The notes: generated from the letters alone by a model not told the origin. A stretch of 64,000 bases of DNA from Spirochaetaceae bacterium (GCA_020632655.1 JACKFD010000014.1:87228-151227), one strand, 5' to 3'. Counted from the stretch's first letter, positions 43,485-52,150 are shown. Numbers and translations are program-made.

Positions 43485-45071
43485 CTAACGTCCGACGCGC
43501 TCGCGGATCCGCTCTAGCCCGGCGTCGTGGATGCGGATCACGCGCTCGGGAAAGGCGCGCAGGAGGCGGTCCGCGAGGGTCTCGGCGTCGCCCACGAGGT
43601 ACCAGTCCGGCGGCGTCGCGGACAGCGCGTCGGCGCTCCACTCGAGATGCTCCCGGGAGATGGCGGCGTAGCGATCGGCGCGCTCGGCGAGCGTCGGGAG
43701 CGCGTCCTCGCGATCGAAGCCTTCGAGCAGCGCGTCGAGTCGCGCCGAGGGGGCGTCCGCCTCGAGCGCGAGCGCGCCGCGCATCCGGTCGTGCAGGAGC
43801 GCCACCTCGCAGGGCTCGAGCGGGACGCTGCCGAGGGCGACCCAATGTGCCTCGATGCCCGTGACGAGGGCCGCGACGCGCTCGGGGCGCGTGCGCGTGC
43901 GCACCTCGAAGTGGTCCGCGGCCTGCACGGCCCCGATCTCGTAGGCGAGGGCCTGCCGCTGGCGGAGATCCTCGAAGAGACGACCGGCCGTCGCGTCGCC
44001 GAGCAGGCTGGCGAGCATCTCGAGCGTCGCCCGAGCGGCCCCGTCGAGGCCCGGCGTGCGTCGCGAGGCGAGCAGCTCGACCTGGCGTGCGCCGGGCTGA
44101 TCGAGGACGTGGAGGATCGGCCGGTCGTCCCGCGTCGACGTCGCGTCGCTCGGGTCCGGGTCGGTCGGGTCGGGCGCGCGGGCCTCGCCGGAGGCCTGCG
44201 ATGCGCGGGGCGCCCGATCGCGCGCGGCGAAGCGGATCGACCGCCCCGGCGCGCGTTCGAGGCCCGCGACCAGCCGCTCGAAGCCATCCGCGGCCGAAGG
44301 CGCGTGGGCGGCGTAGGCGACGAGGACGCCGGGCGTGGCGAGCCCGCGCTGGAGCGCGGCGTGGAGGGTGGCGGGATCGAGCCCATCGAGCGCCGCCCGC
44401 GCGCCCGCCGCCCGCGCCGCTTCGGGCCCGTCTTCGACCGCCTGCCGGAGCCGCCGTGCGGCGGTCGTGGGCGCCAGCTCCTCGGCCATCAGCAGCAACG
44501 CCAGCTCGGGTCGCAGGACGGCCCAGGGCCCGTCGCCGATCGGTGTCGCTTCGAAGAGCCGGGCGAGCGCGGCGATGGCGTCGTCGAGCCGACCGGCCGG
44601 AAATTCAAACGCGAGGAAGCCGCGATCCCCGGCCAGGCCGGCTCGCGTGCTCACGCCGCCCGCCCGCATCGCCCGTCTCAGCGCCTCGGGCTCCGCTGCG
44701 AGCTCCCCCGTCGACCAGGCGAGCAGGACCGCGCGCGCCCAGCTCGGTGACGCGAAGGCCGAGCGGGGCAGGCTGATCCGGAGCGACTCGCGAACGGCGT
44801 AGGGCGATGCGACGACGACGGCGTCGAGGCCGCCCGGGAGCACCGCCCGATGCGCGTCCGCGGGCAGGGGAACGTTTGCGAGCCCGGACGGCGTCGGCTC
44901 GAGACAGCGGGATCCGAGCTCGATCGCACGGCCGTGTACGTCGGGCGGCTCGACCGATCGCGGTGTCTGCGCGCAGGCAAGCCCTGTCGCGAGCCCCGCA
45001 ACGAGCATGGGCATCGTGAGCGCCTGATGCGCTCGCGCACGACCGCGATCGCCTGCTCGTGCGGGCGTCAC
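43485..45071 (-). CDS. Non-catalytic M16-like lipoprotein
   Basis: 528 residues. The start is taken as the GTG at 45071-45069, which overlaps the upstream gene's stop as GTGA and gives a lipoprotein signal (MLVAGLATGLAC, Cys33); the frame is open further upstream. The fold pattern is that of the M16 insulinase family (two alpha/beta repeats; LEMLASLLGDATAGRLFEDLRQRQALAYEIGA near 380), but the HxxEH zinc motif is absent. In bacteria such subunits pair with a catalytic M16 partner, as in the PqqF/mitochondrial processing-peptidase architecture. The partner is the gene just upstream. Confidence 0.82.
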   Translation of the reverse strand: MTPARAGDRGRARAHQALTMPMLVAGLATGLACAQTPRSVEPPDVHGRAIELGSRCLEPTPSGLANVPLPADAHRAVLPGGLDAVVVASPYAVRESLRISLPRSAFASPSWARAVLLAWSTGELAAEPEALRRAMRAGGVSTRAGLAGDRGFLAFEFPAGRLDDAIAALARLFEATPIGDGPWAVLRPELALLLMAEELAPTTAARRLRQAVEDGPEAARAAGARAALDGLDPATLHAALQRGLATPGVLVAYAAHAPSAADGFERLVAGLERAPGRSIRFAARDRAPRASQASGEARAPDPTDPDPSDATSTRDDRPILHVLDQPGARQVELLASRRTPGLDGAARATLEMLASLLGDATAGRLFEDLRQRQALAYEIGAVQAADHFEVRTRTRPERVAALVTGIEAHWVALGSVPLEPCEVALLHDRMRGALALEADAPSARLDALLEGFDREDALPTLAERADRYAAISREHLEWSADALSATPPDWYLVGDAETLADRLLRAFPERVIRIHDAGLERIRERVGR

Positions 45072-46528
45072 AACAGAGACCGCTCGAGGGACGCGCCCAC
45101 GGCGTCGGGCAGCCACTCGAGCACGGGCTTCAGCCATCGCATCGGCCCGGTCGGAGCGATCACCAGCGTCGAAGGCGCCGACTCGAAGGTCCGCCGGGCG
45201 ACGTCGCGAACGGCCTCGGGCGTGAGAGCGGCGAGCGCATCGAGCCGCTGCACGAAGGCGAGGGGCTCACCCGTCTCGACCATGTCCCGCGCGACGACAC
45301 CGGCCAGCCCCTCGTTCGTGTCGACGGCGGCGAGCCCCTCGCTCTGCTCGTGCACGATCGCGCGACACAGCTCGGCGGCGTCGGGCCCCTCGCGCGCGAG
45401 CCGCGCCACCCGCGTCTCGACCTCCTCCCGGATCTCCGCGAAGCGGGCGAAGGTGCGGGGCGCGAACACGAAGCTGAGCAGGCCAGCTTCGCGCAGGGCG
45501 AAGGAGATCGAGTAGGCCTGCAGCGCGAGGCGACCCTTTCGCGCGAGGGCGAGGCGCGCATCGCGATGGCCGAGTAGCAGGTCGTCGAGGACGGCCACGG
45601 CGGGGGCGTCCGGATGTCGGGCGGGCACGGCGTGCCAGACGAGGCCGTAGACGGGGACGGGCGCGAGCGGGTCTGCGAGCGTCACGTGGCGCGGACGGGC
45701 GTCGACCTCGACGGGCGGCGGGGGCGCGGGCAGGGCGCGCGGAGGGACGTCGCCGAAGCGCGTCTCGATCACCCGGCGCGCCTCGGCGGGATCGATCGCG
45801 CCGACCACGACCACGAGCGCGTTGCCCGGCGCGTAGTGCTCGGCATGGAAGCGCGCGACGTCCTCGAGACGGATCGCGCGACGTTCGGCCTTCGGGCCGA
45901 GGGGCGAGCGCGCATAGGGCGTCCCCGCCCAGAGCCGCGACAGGAACGCCGACGCGCCGACGGCGTAGGGCACGTTCGAGAGGCGCAGCGCCTCCTCCTC
46001 CTCGATCGATGCGAGCTGGGTCGCGAGTCCGTCGTCGGAGAGGGCGACGCCGCGCATGCGATCCGCCTCGGAGGCGAGCACGCGATCGAAGGCGCCGGGT
46101 GGGATCGTCTCGACGTAGTCCGTGAGGTCCCAGTCGGTGATCGCGTTCACCCGGCCGCCGACGTCGCGGACCCGGCGGAAATGCTCGCCGGGCCCGATCG
46201 TCGGCGAGCCATCGAACATCAGGTGCTCGAGGACGTGCGCGAGTCCGCCGAGGCCTTCGGGATCCCGCCGGCTGCCGACGTCGTAGGCGATCCGGACCGT
46301 GACGGAGTGCTCGCCGTCGCGTGGCACGACGACGTATCGGAGGCCGTTCGCGAGGCGGCCCGTCTCGACGCGCGGCACGAGGCGGGACGCGAGCGGCGCG
46401 GTTTCGATCGGCTGACAACCGGCGCCTGCGGCGGTCGGCCACAGCCCGATCGGCGCGAGTCCAGAGAGGACGAGGACGAGGGCGATCCGAAGACGCCGGA
46501 GGGCGGGCGCTCTCTTTCGGCGGCTCAC
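45068..46528 (-). CDS. M16-family zinc metallopeptidase
   Basis: 486 residues with an N-terminal signal sequence (LRIALVLVLSGLAPIGLW, cut near AAGA). The inverted zinc motif HVLEH (98-102) sits in GLAHVLEHLMFDGSP, and the downstream acidic cluster IEEEEALRLSN supplies the third ligand. VNAITDWDLTDY and LWAGTPYARSPLG match family blocks. It should degrade or process peptides in the periplasm, with the non-catalytic lipoprotein encoded next (GTGA overlap) closing the chamber. It is divergent from the formate-tetrahydrofolate ligase gene; the 161-bp spacer shows nothing striking. Confidence 0.9.
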   Translation of the reverse strand: MSRRKRAPALRRLRIALVLVLSGLAPIGLWPTAAGAGCQPIETAPLASRLVPRVETGRLANGLRYVVVPRDGEHSVTVRIAYDVGSRRDPEGLGGLAHVLEHLMFDGSPTIGPGEHFRRVRDVGGRVNAITDWDLTDYVETIPPGAFDRVLASEADRMRGVALSDDGLATQLASIEEEEALRLSNVPYAVGASAFLSRLWAGTPYARSPLGPKAERRAIRLEDVARFHAEHYAPGNALVVVVGAIDPAEARRVIETRFGDVPPRALPAPPPPVEVDARPRHVTLADPLAPVPVYGLVWHAVPARHPDAPAVAVLDDLLLGHRDARLALARKGRLALQAYSISFALREAGLLSFVFAPRTFARFAEIREEVETRVARLAREGPDAAELCRAIVHEQSEGLAAVDTNEGLAGVVARDMVETGEPLAFVQRLDALAALTPEAVRDVARRTFESAPSTLVIAPTGPMRWLKPVLEWLPDAVGASLERSLL

Positions 46529-46689
46529 GTCGCGTCCCCTTCCGTTGCGTGGGCGTCCCGTTGCGTGGGCGTCGAGGCCTGCGCGAAGGAGCGAGTGTGT
46601 CCCACGACCCCTCGTCTGCCAACCGCCCGCGCTGCTTGCCGCGGCGCGCGCGAGCGGGAAGACTCGGCGGGCATTCCGGGAGGACGTCC

Positions 46690-48357
46690 ATGCAGAGCGA
46701 CATCGAGATCGCGCGCTCGATCTCCCTTCGGCCGATCGTCGAGATCGCCGAGCGCCTCGGCCTCGACCGAGGCGAACTCCAGCTCTACGGCGACGACGTC
46801 GCGAAGGTCGCGCTCTCCGTGCTCGATCGGCTGCCCGAGAAGCCCCGCGGTCGCCTCGTGCTGATCTCGGCGATCACGCCGACCCCGGCAGGCGAGGGCA
46901 AGACGACGACGGCGATCGGTCTCGCGGACGGGCTGACGCGGATCGGCGAGTCGGCGTGCCTCGCGCTGCGCGAGCCCTCGCTCGGCCCCGCGCTCGGCAT
47001 GAAGGGTGGCGCCACGGGCGGGGGCCGGGCGCAGGTAGCACCCAAGGATCGCATCGACCTGCACTTCACGGGCGACTTCCACGCCATCACGACCGCGAAC
47101 AATCTGCTCGCTGCACAGATCGACAACAGCCTCCACCAGGGCAATCCGCTCGGGATCGATCCGCGGCGGGTGCTCTGGCGCCGGGCGATGGACATGAACG
47201 ACCGTGCGCTGCGCGAGATCGTGGTCGGGCTCGGGGGGGCCTCGAACGGCGTGCCGCGGGAGGCGGGCTTCGACATCACGGCGGCGAGCGAGGTGATGGC
47301 GATGTTCTGTCTCGCGAGCGGGGTCGAGGATCTGCGCGCGCGTCTCGATCGGACGCTCGTGGCCTTCGATGGCGCGGGCGCGCCGGTCTTCGCGTCGGCG
47401 CTCGGGGTGACGGGGGCGATGCTCGCGCTGCTGCTCGAGGCGCTGCGCCCGAATCTCGTGCAGACCCTCGAAGGCACGCCCGCCTTCGTGCACGGGGGGC
47501 CCTTCGCCAACATCGCTCATGGCTGCAACAGCGTGCTCGCCACGCGCATGGCGAGCGGCCTCGCGGACTGGGCCGTGACCGAGGCGGGCTTCGGCTTCGA
47601 CCTCGGTGCCGAGAAGTTCTTCGACATCAAATGCGTCGAGGCGGGTCTCGAGCCCTCGGCGGTCGTGCTCGTGGCGACGATCCGGGCGCTCAAGATGCAC
47701 GGCGGCGTCGATCTCGAGGCGCTCGAGCGCCCCGACGCGGAGGCGGTGGGGCGCGGGCTCGAGAACCTCGAACGACACGTCGAGAGCGCCCGCACGTTCG
47801 GCTTCACGCCGATCGTCGCCCTGAACCATTTCGCCGCCGACACGCCCGAGGAGGTCGCACGCGTCGAGAGTCGCTGTCGCGAGCTCGGCCTGCCCTTCGC
47901 GCTCGCGGATCATTTCGTGCACGGCGGGGCCGGCGGCGAGGCGCTCGCCCGCGTGCTGGTCGAGCACGCGGCGCGCGAGCCCGGTCGACTCCAGCCGATC
48001 TACCCGCGCGCCGCTCCGATCGCCGCGAAGATCGAGGCGGTCGCGACCCGCGTCTACGGCGCCCGCTCGGTCGCGTTCACGGGCCGCGCCCGGCACGACC
48101 TCGCGCGAATCGATCGGCTCAGACTGGGCGGGCTGCCGGTCTGCATCGCGAAGGTCCCGGGCTCGCTCTCCGACGACCCGAAGCGCCGCGGCCGTCCGCG
48201 CGACTTCGAGATCACGGTCCGGGAGCTGCGCATCGCCGCCGGGGCGGGGTTCGTCGTGGCGCTGACGGGCGAGATCCTGCGCATGCCGGGCCTGCCGCGC
48301 GCGCCGCGCGCCGCCTCGATCGACGTGCGCGACGGACGGATCGAAGGCCTCGGCTGA
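46690..48357 (+). CDS. fhs: Formate-tetrahydrofolate ligase
   Basis: 555 residues, the usual length. ATG 46690 follows GGGAGGA; the open frame extends further upstream but over the divergent gene. The N-terminal P-loop TPTPAGEGKTTT lies at about 61-72, followed by family blocks REPSLGPALGMKGGATGGGRAQV, cut here as REPSLGP and FTGDFHAITTANNLLAAQID, and NLVQTLEGTPAFVHGGPFAN, GAEKFFDIKC, and VALNHFAADT. It makes 10-formyl-tetrahydrofolate from formate, ATP and tetrahydrofolate for purine, formyl-Met-tRNA and one-carbon metabolism. No folD or other folate gene is adjacent. Confidence 0.96.
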   Translation: MQSDIEIARSISLRPIVEIAERLGLDRGELQLYGDDVAKVALSVLDRLPEKPRGRLVLISAITPTPAGEGKTTTAIGLADGLTRIGESACLALREPSLGPALGMKGGATGGGRAQVAPKDRIDLHFTGDFHAITTANNLLAAQIDNSLHQGNPLGIDPRRVLWRRAMDMNDRALREIVVGLGGASNGVPREAGFDITAASEVMAMFCLASGVEDLRARLDRTLVAFDGAGAPVFASALGVTGAMLALLLEALRPNLVQTLEGTPAFVHGGPFANIAHGCNSVLATRMASGLADWAVTEAGFGFDLGAEKFFDIKCVEAGLEPSAVVLVATIRALKMHGGVDLEALERPDAEAVGRGLENLERHVESARTFGFTPIVALNHFAADTPEEVARVESRCRELGLPFALADHFVHGGAGGEALARVLVEHAAREPGRLQPIYPRAAPIAAKIEAVATRVYGARSVAFTGRARHDLARIDRLRLGGLPVCIAKVPGSLSDDPKRRGRPRDFEITVRELRIAAGAGFVVALTGEILRMPGLPRAPRAASIDVRDGRIEGLG

Positions 48358-48397
48358 GCGAGCCGCTCGACGGCGGCCAGCGCGACGAGTCGGCGTC

Positions 48398-48451
48398 GGG
48401 CCGCTCGGTGCCGGTCGACGCCGCAAGTCGTCCCGGGGCCGCTCGGTGCCG
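48398..48451. repeat. Imperfect direct repeat downstream of fhs
   Basis: A 16-bp GGGCCGCTCGGTGCCG occurs at 48398-48413 and 48436-48451 (38 bp apart), with diverging flanks. It looks like a decayed two-unit tandem array in the 105-bp gap between fhs and the DUF3365 gene. Confidence 0.5.
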
Positions 48452-48462
48452 ACTGACGCCCG

Positions 48463-49092
48463 CTAGTCGGGGTCGGGCAGCTCGACCCAGAAGACGCCGC
48501 GCAGCTCGCCGACGTGGAAGCCCGTCGCGCGATCCTCGGGATAGAGGTGCTCGATCCGGGCGGCGAGGTCCGGCGCGATCGCATCGCCGTGGCAGCTCAG
48601 ACAGAGCGGCTGCAGCAGGATCGGCTCGACGTAGCCGGTCCGACCCTCGCCGAGCGGCAGCGTGCGCGGCGCGCGGTCCTCGGGATGCGTGAGCCAGTCG
48701 TCGATCACGGGCGCGACCCAGTCCGGCGGCGCGTTGGCGGGGTTGCGCAGTCGATGGCTGCTGCGTCCGAGGCGCACGCCGTCACGGGACTGCGCCCGCG
48801 CGATCTCCGGCGCGCGCAGCCGACAGGCGGCGACGGCCTCGACGGGGCCCCGGGCCAACCCTTCGCGGAGGGCCTGCTGCAGGTCCTGCTTGAAGGGCTG
48901 GAGCAGCGCGGCTGCCCGCTGCGCGGCACCCGGCGCCTCGGTCTCGTTCGAGGCGGGCGTCGGGGCAGGCGTCGTTCCCGGCTCGCCCGCGGTCGGGGCG
49001 GAGGTCCAGAGACCGAGTGCAAGCGCGAGCACGACGACGGCGACGCGGGCGAGCAGGCCGATCGAGCCGCTTCGAAGGCAGCGGGGCGTCAT
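48463..49092 (-). CDS. DUF3365-type exported haem-c protein
   Basis: 209 residues; ATG 49092 follows GGAGGAAG, giving a membrane/signal segment LLARVAVVVLALALGLW. The mature domain matches DUF3365 (Tll0287-like): KQDLQQALREGLARGPVEAVAACRLRAPEIA truncated in pattern as LxxxLxxAxxxGPxxAxxxC, RSSHRLRNPANAPPDW and a C-terminal haem-attachment site CLSCHG. Such domains bind one haem c and serve as redox or gas sensors or electron carriers in the periplasm. No signalling output is fused here. It is divergent from the truncated haemoglobin gene across 166 bp. Confidence 0.85.
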   Translation of the reverse strand: MTPRCLRSGSIGLLARVAVVVLALALGLWTSAPTAGEPGTTPAPTPASNETEAPGAAQRAAALLQPFKQDLQQALREGLARGPVEAVAACRLRAPEIARAQSRDGVRLGRSSHRLRNPANAPPDWVAPVIDDWLTHPEDRAPRTLPLGEGRTGYVEPILLQPLCLSCHGDAIAPDLAARIEHLYPEDRATGFHVGELRGVFWVELPDPD

Positions 49093-49258
49093 GCGTTCTT
49101 CCTCCGGCCGGGCGACCGCGCGTGCGTGACCTCGGCGCGCGGAGCATACCGCCTCGTCCGGCGCACGATCACGTGGTCTGCGGGATCGCTGTGTTAGCCT
49201 GCCGACCATCGACGTGCCGGGTCCACCTCGGGCGCGTGCTGCGGAAGGGGGCGGGGTG

Positions 49259-49642
49259 ATGAGTGAGGCGACGCAGAGCCTCTACGAGCGCGTCGGCGGC
49301 GAGCCCGCCGTCGCCCGGATGGTCTTCGACTTCTATCGAAGGGTCTTTGCCGATCCGCTCCTCAGCCCCTTCTTCCAGGGCATCGAGGCTGATCGCTTGC
49401 AGACGATGCAGCGCGAGTTCTTCTCCGCCGCGCTCGATGGTCCCGTGCGCTACACGGGACGCCCGATGCGCCAGGTACACGCCGGACTCGGGATCGAGCT
49501 GCGGCATCTGCGCGCCTTCCTCGACCATCTCATGGAGACGCTCGAGGGATCCGGGCTGAGCGAGCAGGACCGCTACGACATCCACAGCCGCATCCACACC
49601 TACGCCGACGAGATCACGGGACGCATCGCCCCCGACGGCTGA
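49259..49642 (+). CDS. glbN: Group I truncated haemoglobin
   Basis: 127 residues from ATG 49259. The two-over-two globin pattern is plain: SLYERVGGEPAVARMV, B10 Tyr26 in FDFYRRVFADPLLSPFF, YTGRPMRQVHAGLGI with proximal His74, and a C-terminal helix. Group I members bind O2 and NO and often act as NO dioxygenases or O2 stores. It lies divergent from a haem-c protein, so both may respond to oxygen or NO. The group is assigned from length and the YTGR...HAGLGI block. Confidence 0.92.
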   Translation: MSEATQSLYERVGGEPAVARMVFDFYRRVFADPLLSPFFQGIEADRLQTMQREFFSAALDGPVRYTGRPMRQVHAGLGIELRHLRAFLDHLMETLEGSGLSEQDRYDIHSRIHTYADEITGRIAPDG

Positions 49643-49775
49643 GCGCCTTCGGCGCGCGTCCGTACGCCCGTCTGCGCGTGCGGTCCATCGCCACGCCGCG
49701 CGGCGCCCGACCTCGCATGCGCCCCGTGTCGCGAGCCCGGCGATTCGCGTCGGCGGTCCGACGGCGCCCCGTCCC

Positions 49776-49791
49776 TGGCACGCCCGATGCA
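49776..49791 (+). promoter_or_regulatory. Sigma-54-type promoter candidate for the CBS-pair gene
   Basis: TGGCACG-CCCG-ATGCA matches the sigma-54 consensus TGGCACG-N4-TTGCW at all but one position, with GG (49777-49778) and GC (49789-49790) exactly 10 bases apart. It lies 50 bp before the CBS gene start. No enhancer site is visible. Such a match can occur by chance in G+C-rich DNA. Confidence 0.5.
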
Positions 49792-49840
49792 TCCCGCCCG
49801 GTGCACGCCCGGCCGCGGGCGCGGACGAGGAGGGCGGGCC

Positions 49841-50311
49841 ATGTCGAGACCGGCGATTCCCACGGCACGTGAGGTGATGCAGCAGGGCCTCGTCACGGTG
49901 CGGCCGGAGGACGATGTCGAGAAGGCCGTGCGAACGCTGGTCCGGCGCGGCGTGTCGGGCGCACCGGTCGTCGATCGCGAGGGGCGGCTACGCGGCGTCC
50001 TCTCCGAGCACGACTGCATCCGGGTGCTCGCGCAGGCGATCGAGGGGCGATGGCCCGAGGGCCGGGTCGAGCAGCACATGACGCGCGAGGTCGAGTCCGT
50101 GCGCCCCGACGAAGACCTGCTCGCGATCTCGGCCCGCTTCACCCACGGACACCATCGCCGTCTGCTCGTCGTCGAGGGCGATCGCGTGATCGGCCTGCTG
50201 AGCCGGCGCGACCTCCTGAGGGCGCTCGAGGCCTTCGAAGGACGACTCGCACCCGGGCGCAGCCGGTCGACCTGGGACGAGATCGCCCTTCGCCATCAGA
50301 CGCTCGATTGA
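49841..50311 (+). CDS. Two-CBS-domain regulatory protein
   Basis: 156 residues; ATG 49841 follows GAGGAGGGCGG. Two CBS motifs (about 10-70, VMQQGLVTVRPEDDVEKAV...GVLSEHD; about 76-135, HMTREVESVRPDEDLLAI...VIGLLSRRDLL) make one Bateman module that binds adenine nucleotides or similar ligands. There is no fused catalytic or channel domain. A ligand-sensing partner for another protein or a stress protein are the usual roles. It is followed by two small lipoproteins after 44 bp. Confidence 0.92.
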   Translation: MSRPAIPTAREVMQQGLVTVRPEDDVEKAVRTLVRRGVSGAPVVDREGRLRGVLSEHDCIRVLAQAIEGRWPEGRVEQHMTREVESVRPDEDLLAISARFTHGHHRRLLVVEGDRVIGLLSRRDLLRALEAFEGRLAPGRSRSTWDEIALRHQTLD

Positions 50312-50355
50312 AGCCGGCGCGTCCACGCGACGAGCCGCGACAAGGAGAAGACTTC

Positions 50356-50670
50356 ATGTGGACCCATCACCGATTCCCGCGCCTCGTTCCGGCGGCGCTC
50401 CTCTCGCTCGTCGTAGCGAGTCTGAGCGGCTGCCTGTTCATGGACGTGAAGCTGCCCCTCGACCAGGACCTCGACCGGACGCAGCTCGGCTCGAAGCGGG
50501 GTGAGAGCCAGGCCCAGAGCGTGCTCGGACTCGTCGCCTGGGGTGATGCGGGCACCCAGGCCGCCGCCCGCGACGGTGGCATCACGGAGATCCGCCACGC
50601 GGATCAGGAGCGCTTCGCGATCCTCGGGTTCGTCTACGCGCGCTACCGCACGATCGTCTACGGAGAATGA
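50356..50670 (+). CDS. TRL-like small lipoprotein
   Basis: 104 residues; ATG 50356 has AAGGAGA upstream. Lipobox LSGC (Cys26). The mature domain matches the TRL-like family: KRGESQAQSVLGLVAWGDAG, then AAARDGGITEIRHAD, then a hydrophobic strand ending YRTIVYGE. The family was named from a tRNA-associated locus; its function is not known, but members are envelope lipoproteins. Its stop overlaps the next start (ATGA), and the next gene is a diverged sister. Confidence 0.82.
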   Translation: MWTHHRFPRLVPAALLSLVVASLSGCLFMDVKLPLDQDLDRTQLGSKRGESQAQSVLGLVAWGDAGTQAAARDGGITEIRHADQERFAILGFVYARYRTIVYGE

Positions 50671-51011
50671 TCGTGCGGATCGGACGAAGCACGACCGGGC
50701 TGGCCCTGCTGGCGATCGCGATCGGCTCGAGCGGATGCGTCGGGGGGCTGCTCTACAGCCAGACGACTCTGCCCCTCGACGTGAATCTCGAAGGCGCGCC
50801 CTATGCGCAAGGCCGACAGGCGGGCTCCTGGAAGACGGTCGACATCCCGGTCTGGCCGCCATTCCGGGCTCGGGTGGACTGGGGCAGCATCGCGATCGGG
50901 GATGCGCTCGAGGAAGCCGGCATCCGAACGGTCCACTACGCGGATCTCGAGACGATCTCCGTACTCGGTGGGATCTACGTGGATCGGAGGCTGCACGTCT
51001 ACGGGGAGTGA
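50667..51011 (+). CDS. Second TRL-like small lipoprotein
   Basis: 114 residues from an ATG overlapping the previous stop. Lipobox SSGC (Cys24). It shares the same plan as the preceding gene: a short PLDVNLEG start, a DWGSIAIGDALEEAGI block in place of LGLVAWGDAG, IRTVHYADLETISVLGGIYVDRR and the same YGE ending. It is probably a tandem duplicate that has diverged. Function unknown. Confidence 0.75.
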   Translation: MIVRIGRSTTGLALLAIAIGSSGCVGGLLYSQTTLPLDVNLEGAPYAQGRQAGSWKTVDIPVWPPFRARVDWGSIAIGDALEEAGIRTVHYADLETISVLGGIYVDRRLHVYGE

Positions 51012-51035
51012 GCGCTGGCGTGGCGCCGCCCTGCG

Positions 51036-51890
51036 CTAGTCGCCGCTCGTCGCGGCGCGATCGACGTCGCGCAGCAGCTGGGCGCCGCAGTCCCGGCAGA
51101 AATGCGCGTCCGTGCGATGGCCCTCGGTCAGACAGACGGGGCAGGTCCGCGTCGTCACGGGCTGCGGATGCGCGGCCTGGGTCAGCTCGGCGGTCACGAT
51201 GCCGGTCGGGATCGCGATGATCCCGTAGCCGAGCACCATCAGGAGCGAGCTGACGAGCTGGCCCACGGTCGTGCGCGGCGTGATGTCGCCGTAGCCCACG
51301 GTCGTGAGCGTGACGATCGCCCAGTACATCGCGCGCGGGATCGACGTGAAGCCGTTCTCGGCCCCTTCGATCAGGTACATCGCCGCTCCGATCACGACGA
51401 CGATCGTGAGCACGGAGAAGAGGAAGACCGTGATCTTCGCCCGCGAGTTCCGGATCGCCGTCATCAGGACCTGGCTCTCGGATACGTAGCGACCGAGCTT
51501 CAGCACGCGGAAGACCCGCAGCAGTCGCAGGATGCGGATCACGAGCAGATGCTGGCTGCCCGGGATGATCAGGCTCAGGTAGGTCGGCAGGATCGAGAGC
51601 AGGTCGACGAGCCCGTAGAAGCTCGTCGCATAACGAATCGGATGGCGCACGCAGGCCATGCGGAGCAGGTACTCGATCGAGAAGAGGCCCGTGAAGAGCC
51701 ATTCGGCGGCGACGAGGGCTTCGCGATGGTGCTGTCTGAAGTCCTGGACGCTGTCGAGGCAGACGGCCACCACGCTCGCGACGATGGCGGCGAGGAGCGC
51801 CACGTCGAAGGCCTTGCCGCTCGGCGTGTCGGCCTCGAAGATGACGACGTAGAGCCTCTCGCGCCAACCGGCTTCGTCCCGATCCGCCAA
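51036..51890 (-). CDS. Voltage-gated potassium channel (Kv type) with C-terminal zinc ribbon
   Basis: 284 residues from a TTG at 51890, chosen because GGGGGAGGGG stands 8-10 bases before it and because a promoter lies at 51978-52006; longer starts up to 52052 are possible. Six membrane helices: S1-S3, then S4 with regularly spaced Arg (RILRLLRVFRVLKLGRY), S5, the pore loop with the K+ filter TTVGYGD and S6. The tail carries CPVC-N10-CRDC, a zinc-ribbon-like Cys pair uncommon in bacterial Kv channels. It should conduct K+ on depolarisation; the ribbon may mediate assembly or sensing. Confidence 0.9.
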   Translation of the reverse strand: MADRDEAGWRERLYVVIFEADTPSGKAFDVALLAAIVASVVAVCLDSVQDFRQHHREALVAAEWLFTGLFSIEYLLRMACVRHPIRYATSFYGLVDLLSILPTYLSLIIPGSQHLLVIRILRLLRVFRVLKLGRYVSESQVLMTAIRNSRAKITVFLFSVLTIVVVIGAAMYLIEGAENGFTSIPRAMYWAIVTLTTVGYGDITPRTTVGQLVSSLLMVLGYGIIAIPTGIVTAELTQAAHPQPVTTRTCPVCLTEGHRTDAHFCRDCGAQLLRDVDRAATSGD

Positions 51891-51977
51891 ACCCGCAGCC
51901 CCTCCCCCGGCCCCTCCCGTCGCTCCGGCCGCCACGCGGCGCGTTGGCGCGTCGGCGGTTCCGGCGATCGGGCGGCG

Positions 51978-52006
51978 AGCATACAGCCGGCCGTCGCCTC
52001 GCAAAA
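51978..52006 (-). promoter_or_regulatory. Sigma-70-type promoter of the potassium-channel gene
   Basis: On the minus strand TTTTGC (52006-52001) and TATGCT (51983-51978) are 17 bp apart, matching -35/-10 spacing. It lies about 88 bp before the TTG start and is the most A+T-rich stretch nearby, which also argues against starts at 52016 or 52052. Confidence 0.55.
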
Positions 52007-52150
52007 CCGCCCGCATCGGATCGGCCAGCGGGACCGCGCGCAGTGATCGCACCCGGCGACGCCGTCTGGCGGCGGCGCGGGGTCGCGTTAGCGTGTGCCG
52101 GGGCGGGGCCCGTACGTCGCGGTCCCGGCGTGCGCCGCTCGGGAGGGGTC

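Noticed and set aside
51891..52052. Potassium-channel starts at 52016 or 52052
   Set aside because: They lie at or upstream of the promoter candidate, have no ribosome site and would add a Gly/Ala/Arg-rich non-membrane leader.
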